A stretch of 64,000 bases of DNA from Ctenosaura bakeri (lineage: Eukaryota; Chordata; Lepidosauria; Squamata; Iguanidae), in assembly GCA_948474755.1 (NCBI GenBank), contig CAOLHI010000422.1, positions 310,001 to 374,000 of the forward strand, written 5' to 3'. The position numbers and the translations under genes were made by a program. Below are positions 32,165 through 43,634 of this stretch, piece after piece (position 1 is the first letter of the stretch; the number at the start of each line of letters is the position of its first letter). The notes beneath the pieces are model-generated. The model was not told where the DNA came from, did no database searches, and saw only the letters and a list, made by a program, of their open reading frames with translations.

Positions 32165-34057
32165 GTATGCTTTAAATACTTTACTTCTTAGCAGCCTTGC
32201 AACATATGAGAGAAAAAGTAGCACTTACTAGTAGTTTTGCATATATTCCATGTTGAGCTATGCCATATACCTTATCACTCCAAATCAACTTTTTCAAATT
32301 TGACTTCACACTTAATGAACCTCCCACTCCCCTCTTTGTTAAATTTGCTTCCTAAAAGAGATTATTGATCACATACCTTAACTGCCACATTCATCAAAGT
32401 TGTTTATAAATCAAACCTTATTTTGTAAAAGAATAAATTCCTCTGATTCATCTGTTTTAACTAACACCACTCATTAAGCCTTATCATAATGAAGCACTCT
32501 TCAGCTGCTGTGACATTTTCTTGAAAGAACAAAGTCAGGATACATGGCCCTGCTCCATCAGCTAAAATTCTGTCCAAACCAACTGCTGTGCTGGTAAAAC
32601 ATGCGTGCAACAAAGACTTTAATTAAGTGATCAGATTATCATGGAACTATAAAATGTTCTACATCACACTGACAATGGCAGATAACATCCTATTAATATT
32701 CTAACTAATGCTAAACTATTTCTTATCTCTATCAAGCTGTATTCTGACTTAAGTCCAGAATTTAATTGGATTTTCTCCAGATTAGTCAAATACAACATTG
32801 CCTAAGGAATGAAAAGCTGCCCAGTGCACTTGTAAAATATTTTCATAGGAGTATCAATGCATCATCAGAAAATAAATACCAGATCTGAAAACTGTTCAGC
32901 CACCACTGAAGTACAAATTGAGTTTCCTGTGTGCTTTGAAAGTAAGTTTTGAACAAAATTTAATAAAAAGCATTTAAATTCATGCAGCTGCCAACATTAG
33001 TTTGCAGGCAAACCTCTTAAACAGCTTAACAAAATGTTACAAAGTTACCAATTAAGTTCTTAAAAATGTTTTTTGGGTAATTGAAAACTTTTAATGCATA
33101 GCCAGAAATATAGCTTAATCTAACCTCCTAATGTACATGGAGCTTTCAGGTTTCCCAGGGTTTGCTCCTTGACAACAAAATCAGATACAGCACCAATAGG
33201 TGTCTCAGTGGATGTAACACAGTGCTTAAGTCAGTAGTCTCTGCTTGTGGAAGAATTTATGTGCCTACAATAATGGCTTTAAATCCTCTTTGAACTGTAT
33301 TGTCTTTGGAGTAAGATTTTACAAATCTTGATAAAGGTCATAATAATAAATTCTGAGCTAGTTTGAGTGTGCTTCTGTTCCATGAAAATCAAGGAACAGG
33401 TACACTTTTTGCGTACAGTATGGCTATTAAAGATATGATAGTCCTCACTCACATTGATTTCTTTGATGTTACTGTTGACCATTTGTTATAGTACAGGTAA
33501 ATGCTACAGAGTTAAAATCAGTATGGTCTGAAAATAGACAAAATATAAGGTTTTTTTTTTCCTTTTCCAGATTATATTTAACCAACCAGGTTATGCAAAT
33601 TTATGTTCAGTGCTGTTACTTCATTCATGTCCCATTTGTGTCTTTCTCTCTCTCATTCTTTCCATGGTATCTCCCAGGCTTTCCTACTTAACTCTCACTT
33701 AAATGAGAATTCTTTGTTTGTGTAAGTACTGTAAAGTTGCATTCATACCTGAGTATGAATGTTTTTTTAAAGATCATTCATTTCCTGCCTGTGATAATCT
33801 CAACCATAAACCTGTAGTACTATAGACAAGTGAAAATAGAAGATTTTTAACTAAGAAAAGCATTACCTGTCACCCCTAGTATATATTTAGGTTGTAGTGA
33901 AATAGATGGCTTACAAAGAGTTACTGCAATTTGTAATATTTTTTTCTCAGTATTATTTGAAATGATGTTATTTGATTACACTAGTTACAGTCAGCCTTTT
34001 AAAATGAGGAAATTTGTACAAGTAGATATGAAATCCTTCATTCTTTTTCCCTTGAAG
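32165..34057 (+). other. Intron, nothing recognised
   Basis: Long AT-rich intron without named repeats or conserved frames; one of the least repeat-invaded stretches in the window. Confidence 0.5.
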
Positions 34058-34196
34058 CATTTGGAGGAAAGCTGAAAACTCCACTGCATGTTGCTCTGGT
34101 GGCTACTCATGCTGACATTGTCAATCTTCCACGCTCTGCTGGAGGAGAGTTCCTGTACGACAAGGATACAACACTTCTGAAAGAAGTTAGAAACAG
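34058..34196 (+). CDS. DAPK1: DAPK1 exon, ROC-like region
   Basis: A 139-bp exon encodes AFGGKLKTPLHVALVATHAD, then RSAGGEFLYDKDTTLLKEVRN. The VATHAD motif corresponds to the guanine-specificity (TKxD-type) region of GTPases in altered form. The acceptor is CCCTTGAAG, the donor AACAG/GTAAGA, and the frame goes from phase 1 to phase 2. Confidence 0.95.
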
Positions 34197-34736
34197 GTAA
34201 GATGGCAAAGAACCATATTGAAGCAAATGTTAAGAAATTAACATTTCTCCTTCACAGTCTTTGTTGATAACCTATAAGGGTTCTGCACGTCTGCAGGACA
34301 TCATTTGGAATTCTCGAATAGCCACATAGGTTTGAGTTTAAAAAGAGCCACCCGCCTTCACCACATAGGCCTGTTCCCTACTCCATATACACCTCCTTCC
34401 CACTCCATTTTGAAGACTGCTACAGTGGCTAAATGAGACAACAAACCTGTATGGGGAAAGAAGGCAGATTGTGCAAATGCAAAAGTGAGCACTTGAAGAG
34501 TCTTATAATTACAGGCAAGCATCCAGATTTTGGGAGGGGAAGGCAGAATGTAAATAAACATGGTTGTGTTGGTGATGATAATGATAATGATGATAATGAT
34601 TCATTATCTCTTGTACCATATGTATGAGGAAGTCTGAAGTTGACTTCAGGCACTGAGGTTGCTCTGACTGTAGAAATAAAGAGCAGCACCAGTGAAAGAA
34701 ATATTCTAAGAAGACCAAGTAAATGCCTAGGTGCAA

Positions 34737-34890
34737 GAGCCAGTATGATGTAGTGGTTTGAGGGTTCCACTTGGACAGGGAAACCCACTGCATGACCTTG
34801 GGTGTATCACACACTCTCATCCCCAGAAAATCCCATGATAGGGTCAATTTAGGATCACCATAAGTTGGAAACGAAGTCTCCAACAAGTAA
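34737..34890 (+). mobile_element. tRNA-derived SINE
   Basis: It reads GAGCCAGTATGATGTAGTGG, then CCACTGCATGACCTTGGGTG and ATCACCATAAGTTGGAAACG. It is the same family as at 18597 with internal deletions. Confidence 0.75.
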
Positions 34891-35486
34891 TGCTGCACAG
34901 ATATTAAGGAACAAGTTCAGCTCACAGCAGAGCAGAGATCAGTGTGAAGCACCCCTTGCAACATGTCTTTAGTGGAGCTATTGTCCTGATGGATTGGTCC
35001 TGCAGAATGGCAGGGGGCAACCATTTGGCCAACTGGATTTATAAGGTTATTGCCTCAGTCATCCACTTAGGACACATCTGGACGGACTAAAAACACCAGA
35101 AAGTGCCAGGTTTTGTTCCTGTTACTTCGAATTTTAGTTTGAAAATCTATACATATTTTGTTTATCTCACATTTTGTTTATTTGTGTCAGGTCCCAGTAT
35201 GATCAGAGACTTTTTGTACCAGCTCCCCAGGTTGATTTATTTCACCCCTGTATAAAATTGGAAAGAACAGGAAAAAAAATCTGAGACTTTTCAGTCAGTC
35301 TGGATGGGTCCCAGGTGTGGTGTTGGAACAAGACTGGGAATCCGTGGCACACATCCTGATTGCAAACAAAGAGATGTTGGGATTTTCTGTAGGAATTAGA
35401 AGGGTGGGATGTTTTACCTTTAAATGCTAAAGCCCAGAATTTTCCAAACCATGTACTGTCCAGGCTTGGAACCAACATGTGACTGC

Positions 35487-35533
35487 ATAATGACCATTCA
35501 AAGAACTACAGTTGCAGGCAAGCAACCTGTTCA
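35487..35533 (+). mobile_element. Decayed right end of a DIRS element
   Basis: TGACCATTCAAAGAACTACAG and GCAAGCAACCTGTTC match the right terminus of the DIRS copies (TGACCACTCGAAGAACCACAG, GTAAGCAACCTGTTC). No recognisable ORFs precede it, so it is a truncated or very old copy. Confidence 0.6.
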
Positions 35534-36204
35534 TTTTAAACCTTGTGTTTATGTCAAGATCATTAGGTATATTTAATATTAAAATTGAAGCACAATGTTT
35601 GTAAAAAGACTATACTGCACATTCTGCTGTATAGCTCACTAGAATGGATCAGAAACTATTATGTTCTTTAGATTCACACACAATCCCTTTCTACGTGCAA
35701 GCAGAAGAATGAGAAACTTCAACTTCCACTTCTGAATAAAACTTAGTTTCTCATTATGTCTGAACTAGAGAATCTGTGACTGTTTAGTTCAAGCAATGCA
35801 GCACCAAGTTGTGGTTTTCAGATCTCACTTGACTGAATTATGCAGAGTTAGAATAAACTACAACATCCCAAGTTCAAGCCTAATAGGAAACTTAATTTTA
35901 TTTAAAACCAGATATGAAAGTTCTCAGTTTCCTCCCCTAGTGCTTGAAAGAGGGGATGGGAAGAGATCCATGCCATTACAATTGAAGCCAGCCATTACGT
36001 GTTTCAAGACACAATCAGGTAGACTTTGGAGGAAGTGCCACAGAACCTGATGGGACTTTTTTCCAAGTAAAGAAGCTTAGAGCTGCACTCCAAGTGTGAT
36101 GCTATGTATATGATATGAATAGGGATCCCGATTTGCTACATTTTTTTTCAATTAGAAAAAATAGGAATGAAAGTGATTCAATAAAGAGGTTGTTTTTCTT
36201 TTAG

Positions 36205-36325
36205 GTTTGGGAATGACCTCCATATTTTGGATAGATTATTTGTTTTGGATGCTGGTGCCTCTGGCTCAAAAGATATGAAGATTCTTCGAAATCACCTTCA
36301 AGAATTACGCAGTCAAATCATCTCT
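36205..36325 (+). CDS. DAPK1: DAPK1 exon, end of ROC-like region
   Basis: A 121-bp exon encodes FGNDLHILDRLFVLDAGASG, then KDMKILRNHLQELRSQIIS. The acceptor is TTTTCTTTTAG and the donor TCT/GTAAGT. It restores phase 0. The following intron is 21.8 kb and holds three DIRS elements. Confidence 0.95.
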
Positions 36326-36560
36326 GTAAGTCATGGTTTCATTGTCAAGCCTCTTCTAATTTTGCATGCACCATGGGTCACTAAAGGTATCTTGCATAAA
36401 AGAGTTAAAAGTATAAGTAGAGTTTAACCCATATCTGCATTGGGTACAGCAGTTTCATTTAGTTTCTGTCTGATTGCCCTCTGCTGATTATTACAAAAAA
36501 TCACTGTGTATATGTGCGTAGGTAGGTTGATTGATTGATTAATTGATTGATTGGCTGTAT

Positions 36561-36672
36561 TTCAGAGGAAGGAACTGGCAACACACCTGAGTATTTCTTG
36601 CCTAAGAAAAGCCTGTGATATTCATGGAGTTGCCATAAGTCAACAAGTGATGTAAGGAACATACGCACACAT
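36561..36672 (+). mobile_element. 5S-type SINE, 3' half
   Basis: TTCAGAGGAAGGAACTGGCA, then TATTTCTTGCCTAAGAAAAG and CCATAAGTCAACAAGTGATG match the body of the 5S-derived SINE family. It directly abuts DIRS copy D. Confidence 0.7.
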
Positions 36673-37617
36673 ATATTTGGTTCTTCTTCGTGGTCTCTGT
36701 GAATCACACAAATGGGTTTACGCACCTGCGCGAAACAGCATTTGGAACCTTCTTGAAACCTAGGAGTGGGCATTTTGGCAGTTGACCCCTCCCCCATCCT
36801 TCTCGGGAATATAAGGCCCCTCACTGTATAACAGTCTGTTCCTTTTTTTCCGCCGTGGTAGCAGCATCAAAGGAGCCTTCCTCTAGCTTTCAGATTGGTT
36901 TAACGGTCTCTTTAAACAAGATTTGACTAAATACTTATGTTTTTCTTGGCATTTTGGTGGTTGTTTGTAACACTTAACTTCTCTTTTTGCCTCTTTCGCA
37001 TGATACTAAGAGTTCGAGATGAGGCACCATCAGCGTCCTCTCGGAAGGGACTGAGAGTAAATATCAACCTCCTACTTGCCAAAAAAACAAAAGCAGAAAG
37101 AAATTGAATGATCCCTCACAGGAAGAATTACTGCTGAAAACATAAAAGGAACAAACTTGTTCTTCACCGTGAACGATGCAGAATCTTCTTCTTCTTATAA
37201 CTGAGGAAGTTATATTTCCTTCTCTATGACTCCTCAGAATTTTTCTGTGGGTGGCCTTGACAGTGGTCTTTAATCCTGCTTTTTGTGCGGAGGCAAGATC
37301 TTGGATATCGATGGATTTGCATGCCTACCTGCCTCTCAGAGAACTGCATTGCACGATCTTGCTGTCATCACCAACTCCCATACACGAGGCTTAACAGAGC
37401 GGCCACTTCAGGCTTTGCTCTAGTAAAACTGGTGCCTTTGACGACGCCATTCTGGCCATACCCTTCCCCACGGTGTCTGTAATGGTGATACTTCTAAGGC
37501 AGTTTATGGCACCGAGGGGGTTTGTTCACTGCTTCTTCAACAGCAGTGCACCCGAGGTGATTTCCGGTACCGACAGCAATCCCCAGAATGGCTGAGTCTC
37601 GAAGGGCACATAGCTGG

Positions 37618-38303
37618 ATAGCAATACGTGTGAAAGGGATCTAGGAGTCTTGGTAAATCCCAAGCTGAACATGAGTCAGCAGTGTGATGTGGCAGCCAAG
37701 AAAGCCAACGCAATTCTTGGTTGCATCAGTAGGAGTATGGTGTCTAGATCGAGGGAGGTAATGGTATCACTCTATTCTGCATTGGCTAGGCCTCATTTGG
37801 AATACTGTGTCCAGTTCTGGGTAGCTCAGTTCAAGAAGGATGTCGACAAGCTGGAATGTGTCCAGAGGAGAGCTACCAAGATGGTGAAGGGTCTGGAAGC
37901 CATGCCCTGTGATGAACGGCTTAAGGAGCTGGGTATGTTTAGTCTGCAGAAGATAAGGTTAAGAGGGGACATGATAGCCATGTTTAAATATTTGAAGGGA
38001 TGTCATGTTGAGGAGAGAGTGGGCTTGTTCTCTGCCGCTCCAGAGACTAGGACAAGGAGCAATGGATTCAAGGTGCAGGAAAGGAGATTCCACTTGAACC
38101 TCAGGAAGAACTTCCTGACGGTCAGAGCTGTCCAGCAGTGGAATATGCTGCCTTGGAGTGTGGTGGAGTCTCTGTCTTTGGAGGTTTTTAAGCAGAGGCT
38201 GGATGGCCATCTGTTGGGAATGCTTTGATGTGTGTTCCTGCATAGCAGGGGATTGGACTTGATGGCCCCTGGGGTCTCTTCCAACTCTTATGATTCTATG
38301 ACA
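37618..38303 (+). mobile_element. CR1 LINE 3' fragment nested in DIRS D
   Basis: A 192-codon open piece encodes the CR1 RT end ([64 protein letters not shown]) and is followed by a 3'UTR ending CCAACTCTTATGATTCTATG. It is 5' truncated and better preserved than the copy at 27790, so it is younger. Confidence 0.88.
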
Positions 38304-38477
38304 TCCTGGTGTCAAAAAAAAGGAGAGACGGTGGCCCTCACCCTGTACTGGTTCTCAAGAGGTGCTAACCATTATATACAGAGGAAGCTGTTTTGAATAG
38401 TAACCTTGATATTGATGATGCCTATGTTGAATAATTTTTAGCTTTTTAATAGGATATCAGGCTTATTGACTCAGACT

Positions 38478-38617
38478 CCTCACCTTTGGCATGAATTCAG
38501 TACCAGGGGTATTCACCAAATGCTTGTCAGCAGTGGTAGCTTTCTTACAACGGAAAGGTATCATCCTGCTTCCATATATTGTTAACTGGTTCATCATAGC
38601 ATCATCTGGAAAGTAAA
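38478..38617 (+). pseudogene. DIRS D reverse transcriptase remnant
   Basis: A short frame keeps GVFTKCLSAVVAFLQRKG and YIVNWFIIASSGK, which align with the RT segment carrying YLDD in copies A-C. The catalytic DD is lost (YIVN). Confidence 0.75.
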
Positions 38618-38623
38618 TTTAAT

Positions 38624-38658
38624 AATAGTAGTAGTAGTAGTAGTAGTAGTAATAATAA
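38624..38658. repeat. (agt/aat)n microsatellite
   Basis: A trinucleotide tract of AGT and AAT units lies inside DIRS D immediately after the RT remnant. Confidence 0.9.
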
Positions 38659-39372
38659 TATAGGGTAACATAAAATACAATAATAGATTTGCACTACTTC
38701 TACAAATGTCCAAAGGTTGGCATACAATGCTTTCCTACAGACTAGACCTATTGAGTATCCACTTCGATACTGTCCTCCATCCTGACATTCAGTCACTATG
38801 ATTGATGGTATGGAACTGCCAGGATGGCTGAGTGTTCAAGGCCCAATGCCATGGAGCTTTCGGTCACGAGTTCAAGACTCGGTTGCTTCTTTTCCCCTAT
38901 TGAAGTAAAGGAATTCATTCATACATCCGATATGGAGAATTCTTTTGGCTGCACCCAAATCTTCGATGTCGAGATCGTATGCATATAGATGGGAGAAAAT
39001 TTTATGCTTATCTACGAGACAGTGATATTGACTGACGGACCTGCAGTACCGTGGATATCTTCTTGTTTCTCGCCTTGTTGGTATCTGACGGGCTATCATT
39101 CCCATCAATGCTGTGTTGTGCAGCAGCAAATTCCTAGCATTTACAACAAGATGTAAGACCATCCTTGTTTCTGGATCCTATGATTAAGACGCTTTTACAA
39201 GGTTATAAGCATTTGCACCTTCCAGTCCAACCTCCTGTACCAGGTTGAGGCTTGAACTTCTTGATAATGCGATTCACTCGCAGGCCATTTGAACTTCTGG
39301 CAAAGTGTGACATTAATTTGCTGTCATGGAAAACAGTATTTTTGCTAGTGATAACCTGAGCCAGAAGGACGA

Positions 39373-39570
39373 GTGAGGGATGTGCGCTTAGAGTTCATTC
39401 TACATATTCACAATAGTGCTATACTATATCAATGGTTGCGAGTGTTAGTGATATCGGCAATTCATTTCTGCCTCTTCAAGAAGATTGTTCACTCCACAGT
39501 TCATCTACCAGGTACAGAAAACTTCTTGGCAGGTGCACTCAACAGAACACCTTTGTCTTGCCACAGATGA
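39373..39570 (+). pseudogene. DIRS D RNase H remnant
   Basis: The piece HSTVHLPGTENFLAGALNRT corresponds to the HLAGQENTTADALSRD end of RNase H in copies A-C, with the last catalytic Asp replaced. Confidence 0.7.
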
Positions 39571-40729
39571 AGGTTGAATGAGATTGGAATAAGTAACATA
39601 TTCCTCCGGTGGACAGTACTGTGTTGGATCTATTTGAAAACAAAAGACAACAAGCTGTACTGTTCCTGACAGAAAACAGAAGACAAAGGGAAGAAGAGTA
39701 GGTTGAAGGACTCTTCACATGAAGGACCATCGAAGAAATCAAGAAGAGTAGAGCAGCCTAGTCTTCCTGCTTCAATTCAATCCCCGCCTCCAACAGTACC
39801 GAGTACTGCGGCAGAGAATGCACGTTGCATGATTGCCCAAGATGTGAATGGAGACACGGTACCATCTAGAGAGACTGAAGAAGTCTGTGTGGCTTCTGAA
39901 GGGGATATCATGAATGTCTCACTTATCTTTTTTGTGGGATCCATAACACGTGGCTGAGAGTCGAGATCCCCTGAGGTTAGACAGTCAAGATCCTGACAAT
40001 GAGAGTTTGTGGAACTAACTTCTCCAGCAATGCGTCGGCGAAGGACACCACCCTTGCCTCCGAGGTCTCAAGGCAGACGCTCACGTTCTGGTATGAGGTC
40101 ACCTCGACTTTCAAAAAAAAAAAGGGAAAAAAACCTAAATGCTTTTGGCTGCTCACAAACCTTCTACATCTAAATGGTTTGCCTGCAATGGGGAAGTATT
40201 GTTCCTACTTAAAGGACATTGGGATCGCTTTCCAATTAAGCAGTATTGTGCATATATTGCTTTTCGCAAAAGATCTATCTTGTTGGCTGGTAAAGTGTTG
40301 TTTCTCAGCATTTTTCTGGTATCTTCAGCAACGAGGAAATCTTTCTAGTTTCATGGACTCTACAGCTAAGAGTTTTCCTCCTGGTTATAAACATTTATAC
40401 CTCCCAGTACGACTACCAGTACCAGGATGGGTTTTTGAATGTAGTACCATTGCAGCTTACACATAAATCCTTTAAATCACTGACAAACTGTGATTTCCGA
40501 TTGTTCTCTTTGGAGCTTTATTTTTCTAGTGGCAAAACCTATGTTAAGGGAGCCAGTGAATTATGTGCATTTAGAATGAATGCAACATACTTGTGTTTGC
40601 ATAAAGCAGTGGTTCTCAACCCTCCTAATGCCGCGACCCTTGTGGTGACCCTCAATCATAAAATTATTTGCGTTGTTAACTTCATAACTGTAATTTTGGT
40701 ATCTCAGGGGACTACACAAGCTTCTTGTG

Positions 40730-40775
40730 TGTGCCTTCAAGTTGTTCCTGACTTAAGTTGATCCTAAGGTGGGCC
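40730..40775 (-). mobile_element. tRNA-derived SINE scrap inside the hAT element
   Basis: GTGTGCCTTCAAGTTGTTCC and GATCCTAAGGTGGG match the complement of the SINE 3' body. It lies just inside the left hAT end. Confidence 0.6.
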
Positions 40776-40779
40776 TACC

Positions 40780-41990
40780 ATTGGGTAGGAGGGTAGGTGG
40801 GTGGGCAGATGAGAAGAGGGCAAGTAACTGCAACGCAAAATTCAAGCAAGAAGGTTCCAAAAGTAGGCTGGAAAGAGAGAGAGAAGACTGCCCATCTCCT
40901 AGGAAAAGGAGCCCCCTGCTTGTTCTGAAATAAACTTCTCTTACAGCCCTGGCCAGGAATACCTGGGGTAGCACGACGAGCTCCCCGCCTCCACAAAAGG
41001 CGCTGAGACCCATGCCGCCCAGCCCACCCGCTGAACCCCACAGAGCACCAGGCTGCCTGGAAGCTGCTCCAACCCGCAGCTCTCTTTCCTGGCAGATGAA
41101 CGCTCCTGCCCCGCGCAAGGCCTCCATCAAAACACCTCCCCCCTCCCTGCAACCCGCTGACCCTGCCCCCTCCCTGCCCAATGCCTGTGCAAACAGCACC
41201 CAATCGGGGCGTTTTTGCAGCTCTCCGTCCCCCCCTTCCGAGTCAGTGACATCGGTGACAAAATGGCAGCCCTGGAAGCTGGCAGTCGTGCTCGGCGTGC
41301 ACGCAGAGGCGGGGGCAAGGGAGGGGGCCTGAGGGCTCAGAGCCCTCCCCAACGCCACTGCTCCCCCGCGCTCCCATGATAGCAAACCCAGCGCGAGGGC
41401 AGGTGGTGCGTCTCCTTCTGCCTCCACCGCTCGCCCAAAGCACAGGCAGGAAAGGCAACGCAAGCCACCCACGGCGAACGGTGCTGCAGGCACCGAGAGC
41501 CCGGAGGGAGGGGGCGAGCCCGGCAAGAGGTGGCACCGACCGGGCTCTCCCCTCTCCGCGCAAAGCACAATTCCTCCTCCCGTTGCGGGGCACCCGGAGC
41601 TTCCCTGCTCGCCTGCGACCCCGTTCCCACTGCAGGGCCTAGTTCCAGGCACAGGCTCAGCTGCCCTCCTTTCCTACCCAGCACTTGCTCCACAGGGGGA
41701 GGAAAGATGTCGCCATGTCCTACTGCAGAGCCCGCCTTCCCGCCCACCCGCCCGCCCGTGCTCTGCTGCCGCACCGAGGAGCAAGAGGAGGAGGCAGCCC
41801 AAGCAAGAAAGGCCGCTGGCGGGGCGGCGGCGAGGAGGAGGGGTGGCATTCCTCCAACAGCGCAACCCCCCCACCCGGAGCAACAGCTGCCTCCTCTCCC
41901 CCTCCCAGCATGGGGTCTCAGAAACAGCCCTCCCATTGGCTGTGAGGCCGCCAAATAACAGCGGGGGCTGGCTTTTGGCGGGAGGATCAG
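40780..41990. other. CpG-island-like cargo within the hAT element
   Basis: A stretch of high GC and dense CpG bounded on both sides by AT-rich transposon and intron DNA. It contains a CCAAT box in each direction (41199 region, and CCCATTGGCTG near 41930), GC-box-like motifs, and a 38-codon plus-strand frame from ATG 41263 (MAALEAGSRARR...) in good initiation context. A 299-codon minus-strand frame (41652-40753) is low-complexity Gly/Ala/Ser-rich and probably chance. It looks like a captured promoter/first-exon region, but the donor gene was not recognised. Confidence 0.6.
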
Positions 41991-42154
41991 TGACCTTGTT
42001 TCAAAAGGCGGTGGGGCAGGACAGAGGAGCAGCAACCCCTGTGAAAGGGTCATTAGACCCCCAAAGGGGTCGCGACCCACAGGTTGAGAACTGCTGGCAT
42101 AAAGGGATGTTGTTTTTAAGGCTAGCTATTACTCTACGACCTAAAGTGGAGTCA

Positions 42155-42590
42155 TAATTTCATTGAACCAGGACATTGTACTACCTGCATACATGGGAAA
42201 CTCAGTTACTGATTTGGAGAAAAGATTGCATTGCCTTGACGCTAGCTGTGCATTACTAGTTTTTATGGAGAACATAATGCTTACATTAGTAAAACAAAAG
42301 GGTTGCTTGTTTTTTTATTATGTTCCAAAGCACTGGGAATCTGGTTTGTCACAGGAAGGAAAAAATAAATAAATAAAAATATTTTCCAGTCATGTAAGGG
42401 CCCATTCGACTAGCTCTGTGGTGACATCAGTTATTTTCTTTCCATGGTGTGCAACTACATGACATATGCGAAGCTGATCAATGGTTACAACCAATGACAT
42501 TTATTTTTCTTTATAAGGTAGATAACAGAGCAAGAAATGATGCAACATTTGGGAGAACAGTTTTATTTTCTTCTGTGATGGAAAAAAAAA
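42155..42590 (+). pseudogene. DIRS D tyrosine recombinase remnant
   Basis: Pieces LNQDIVLPAYMGNSVTDLEK and RLHCLDASCALLVFMENIM, then QLHDICEADQWLQPMTFIFL and NRARNDATFGRTVLFSSVM, align with the recombinase C-terminal half of copies A-C. The HxxR motif region is lost to frame damage, and the RHYR tyrosine context reads FLYKVD. Confidence 0.75.
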
Positions 42591-43115
42591 TCAAAATTGA
42601 AAATGAATGCAGAAATGGATCGTTGGCATAAATAAATTTTAATTGGCATGATGAAGATACTGCTACAGTTTATTGAGGGACATAAATAATTCAAATGTAA
42701 TTGTTGATATATATGATAAGAATTTTGAGCATGACATTCCCTCCTCCAACAGGACATAGTCTCCCATTTGTGTAATTCATAGAGACCATGAAGAAGGACA
42801 GGTTGCTTACCTGTAACTGTGTTTCTTTGAGTGGTCTTCTGTGAAGTCACACAACCCCACCCATCCTCTCCACATCATGTCCTGCTGGATGGTTGGTTTC
42901 CGTGCTGCTACTCCAGTGGCGAAGGAACTGACCGTTATACAGGGAGGGGCCTTATATTCCCTAGGAGGATGGGGGAGGGGTCAACTGCCAAAATGCCTAC
43001 TCCTAGATTTTGAGAAGGTTCCCAATACTGTTTTCGCGCAGGCGTGTAAACCCATTTGTGTGACTTCACAGAAGACCACTCGAAGAAACACAGTTACAGG
43101 TAAGCAACCTGTCTT

Positions 43116-43302
43116 TCTTTTTACTCTTTTTTTTAAAGGACAGGTGAAATTAAATTGCAACAGAAATTTTCTTGTTTTACAAAACCCAAGCTGTACAAAT
43201 ATTCCAGTGTTGCAGCTTTATAGCTCAATGCTATATATAGAACTTGTTTTCTGAAAAGCTTTGGTCTTCTTGTACAAGAGATACCTGTCAGTGACAAGTA
43301 CT
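43116..43302 (+). other. Spacer between DIRS D and B
   Basis: 187 bp of AT-rich intron separate the two DIRS elements; nothing recognised. Confidence 0.6.
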
Positions 43303-43462
43303 GTTCTTCTTCGTGGTCTCTGTGCCTTCATACACTAGGAGCTTTAGCGCCTGCGCGGTAGCGTTCGGAAACTTCTAGAGCTTGTTCGCTTGGCGGGAAC
43401 CCCTCCCCCACGCCGGTACTGCGCATGCTCCTCCCGCCGAGGAACGGTCTCTCCTCAGTTCT
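43303..43462 (+). repeat. DIRS B left inverted terminal repeat
   Basis: It is complementary to 49192-49379, with the same arm structure as in copy A. Confidence 0.92.
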
Positions 43463-43634
43463 TTCTCGTCCGCCGTCGCGTACGGAAGGTTCTTTGGTTT
43501 GTTCCTCTCACTTTTGTGCTTGGCTTGCTGTTTTCACGGTTTTACGGACTTTTGGACTGTCTCTGACCTCTCTCTCGGACTCCCCCTTCGGCTTTTGGTC
43601 TTTTCGGATTTTGCAGTTTGGCGTTCTTCGTCTT

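Larger units (their letters stand above)
40607..42096. mobile_element. hAT-type element carrying CpG-rich cargo
   Basis: The ends are CAGTGGTTCTCAACC and the complement of GGTTGAGAACTGCTG, typical hAT (Charlie/Zaphod-like) termini. GCATAAAG flanks both sides (40599-40606 and 42097-42104), a perfect 8-bp target duplication diagnostic of hAT transposition. About 110 bp at the left and 60 bp at the right resemble the transposon. The 1.2 kb interior is unlike it. No transposase frame is present, so the element is non-autonomous. It sits in the recombinase remnant of DIRS D. Confidence 0.88.
36680..43115 (+). mobile_element. Decayed DIRS element copy D with nested insertions
   Basis: The left end GTTCTTCTTCGTGGTCTCTG and the right end CACAGTTACAGGTAAGCAAC match the intact copies. 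The inverted repeat (CCTCCCCCATCCTTCTCGG at 36788 against its complement near 42970) and an internal complementary region (42781-42845) are still recognisable but belong to a divergent subfamily. Coding parts survive in order as short pieces. A CR1 fragment (37618-38303) and a hAT element (40607-42096) were inserted later. Confidence 0.85.

Noticed and set aside
34433..34900. Overlapping short ORFs around 34.4-34.9 kb as coding exons
   Set aside because: They fall in intron sequence with a (gat)n-like microsatellite (about 34574-34603) and a SINE; the DAPK1 reading frame joins cleanly without them.
37618..38228. 192-codon frame as a host gene
   Set aside because: It is the C-terminal end of CR1 reverse transcriptase followed by the CR1 3' terminus.
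40753..41652. 299-codon minus-strand frame in the hAT cargo as a gene
   Set aside because: Low-complexity Gly/Ala/Ser/Pro-rich translation with no domain, in a CpG-rich region where stops are rare; no splice or family evidence.
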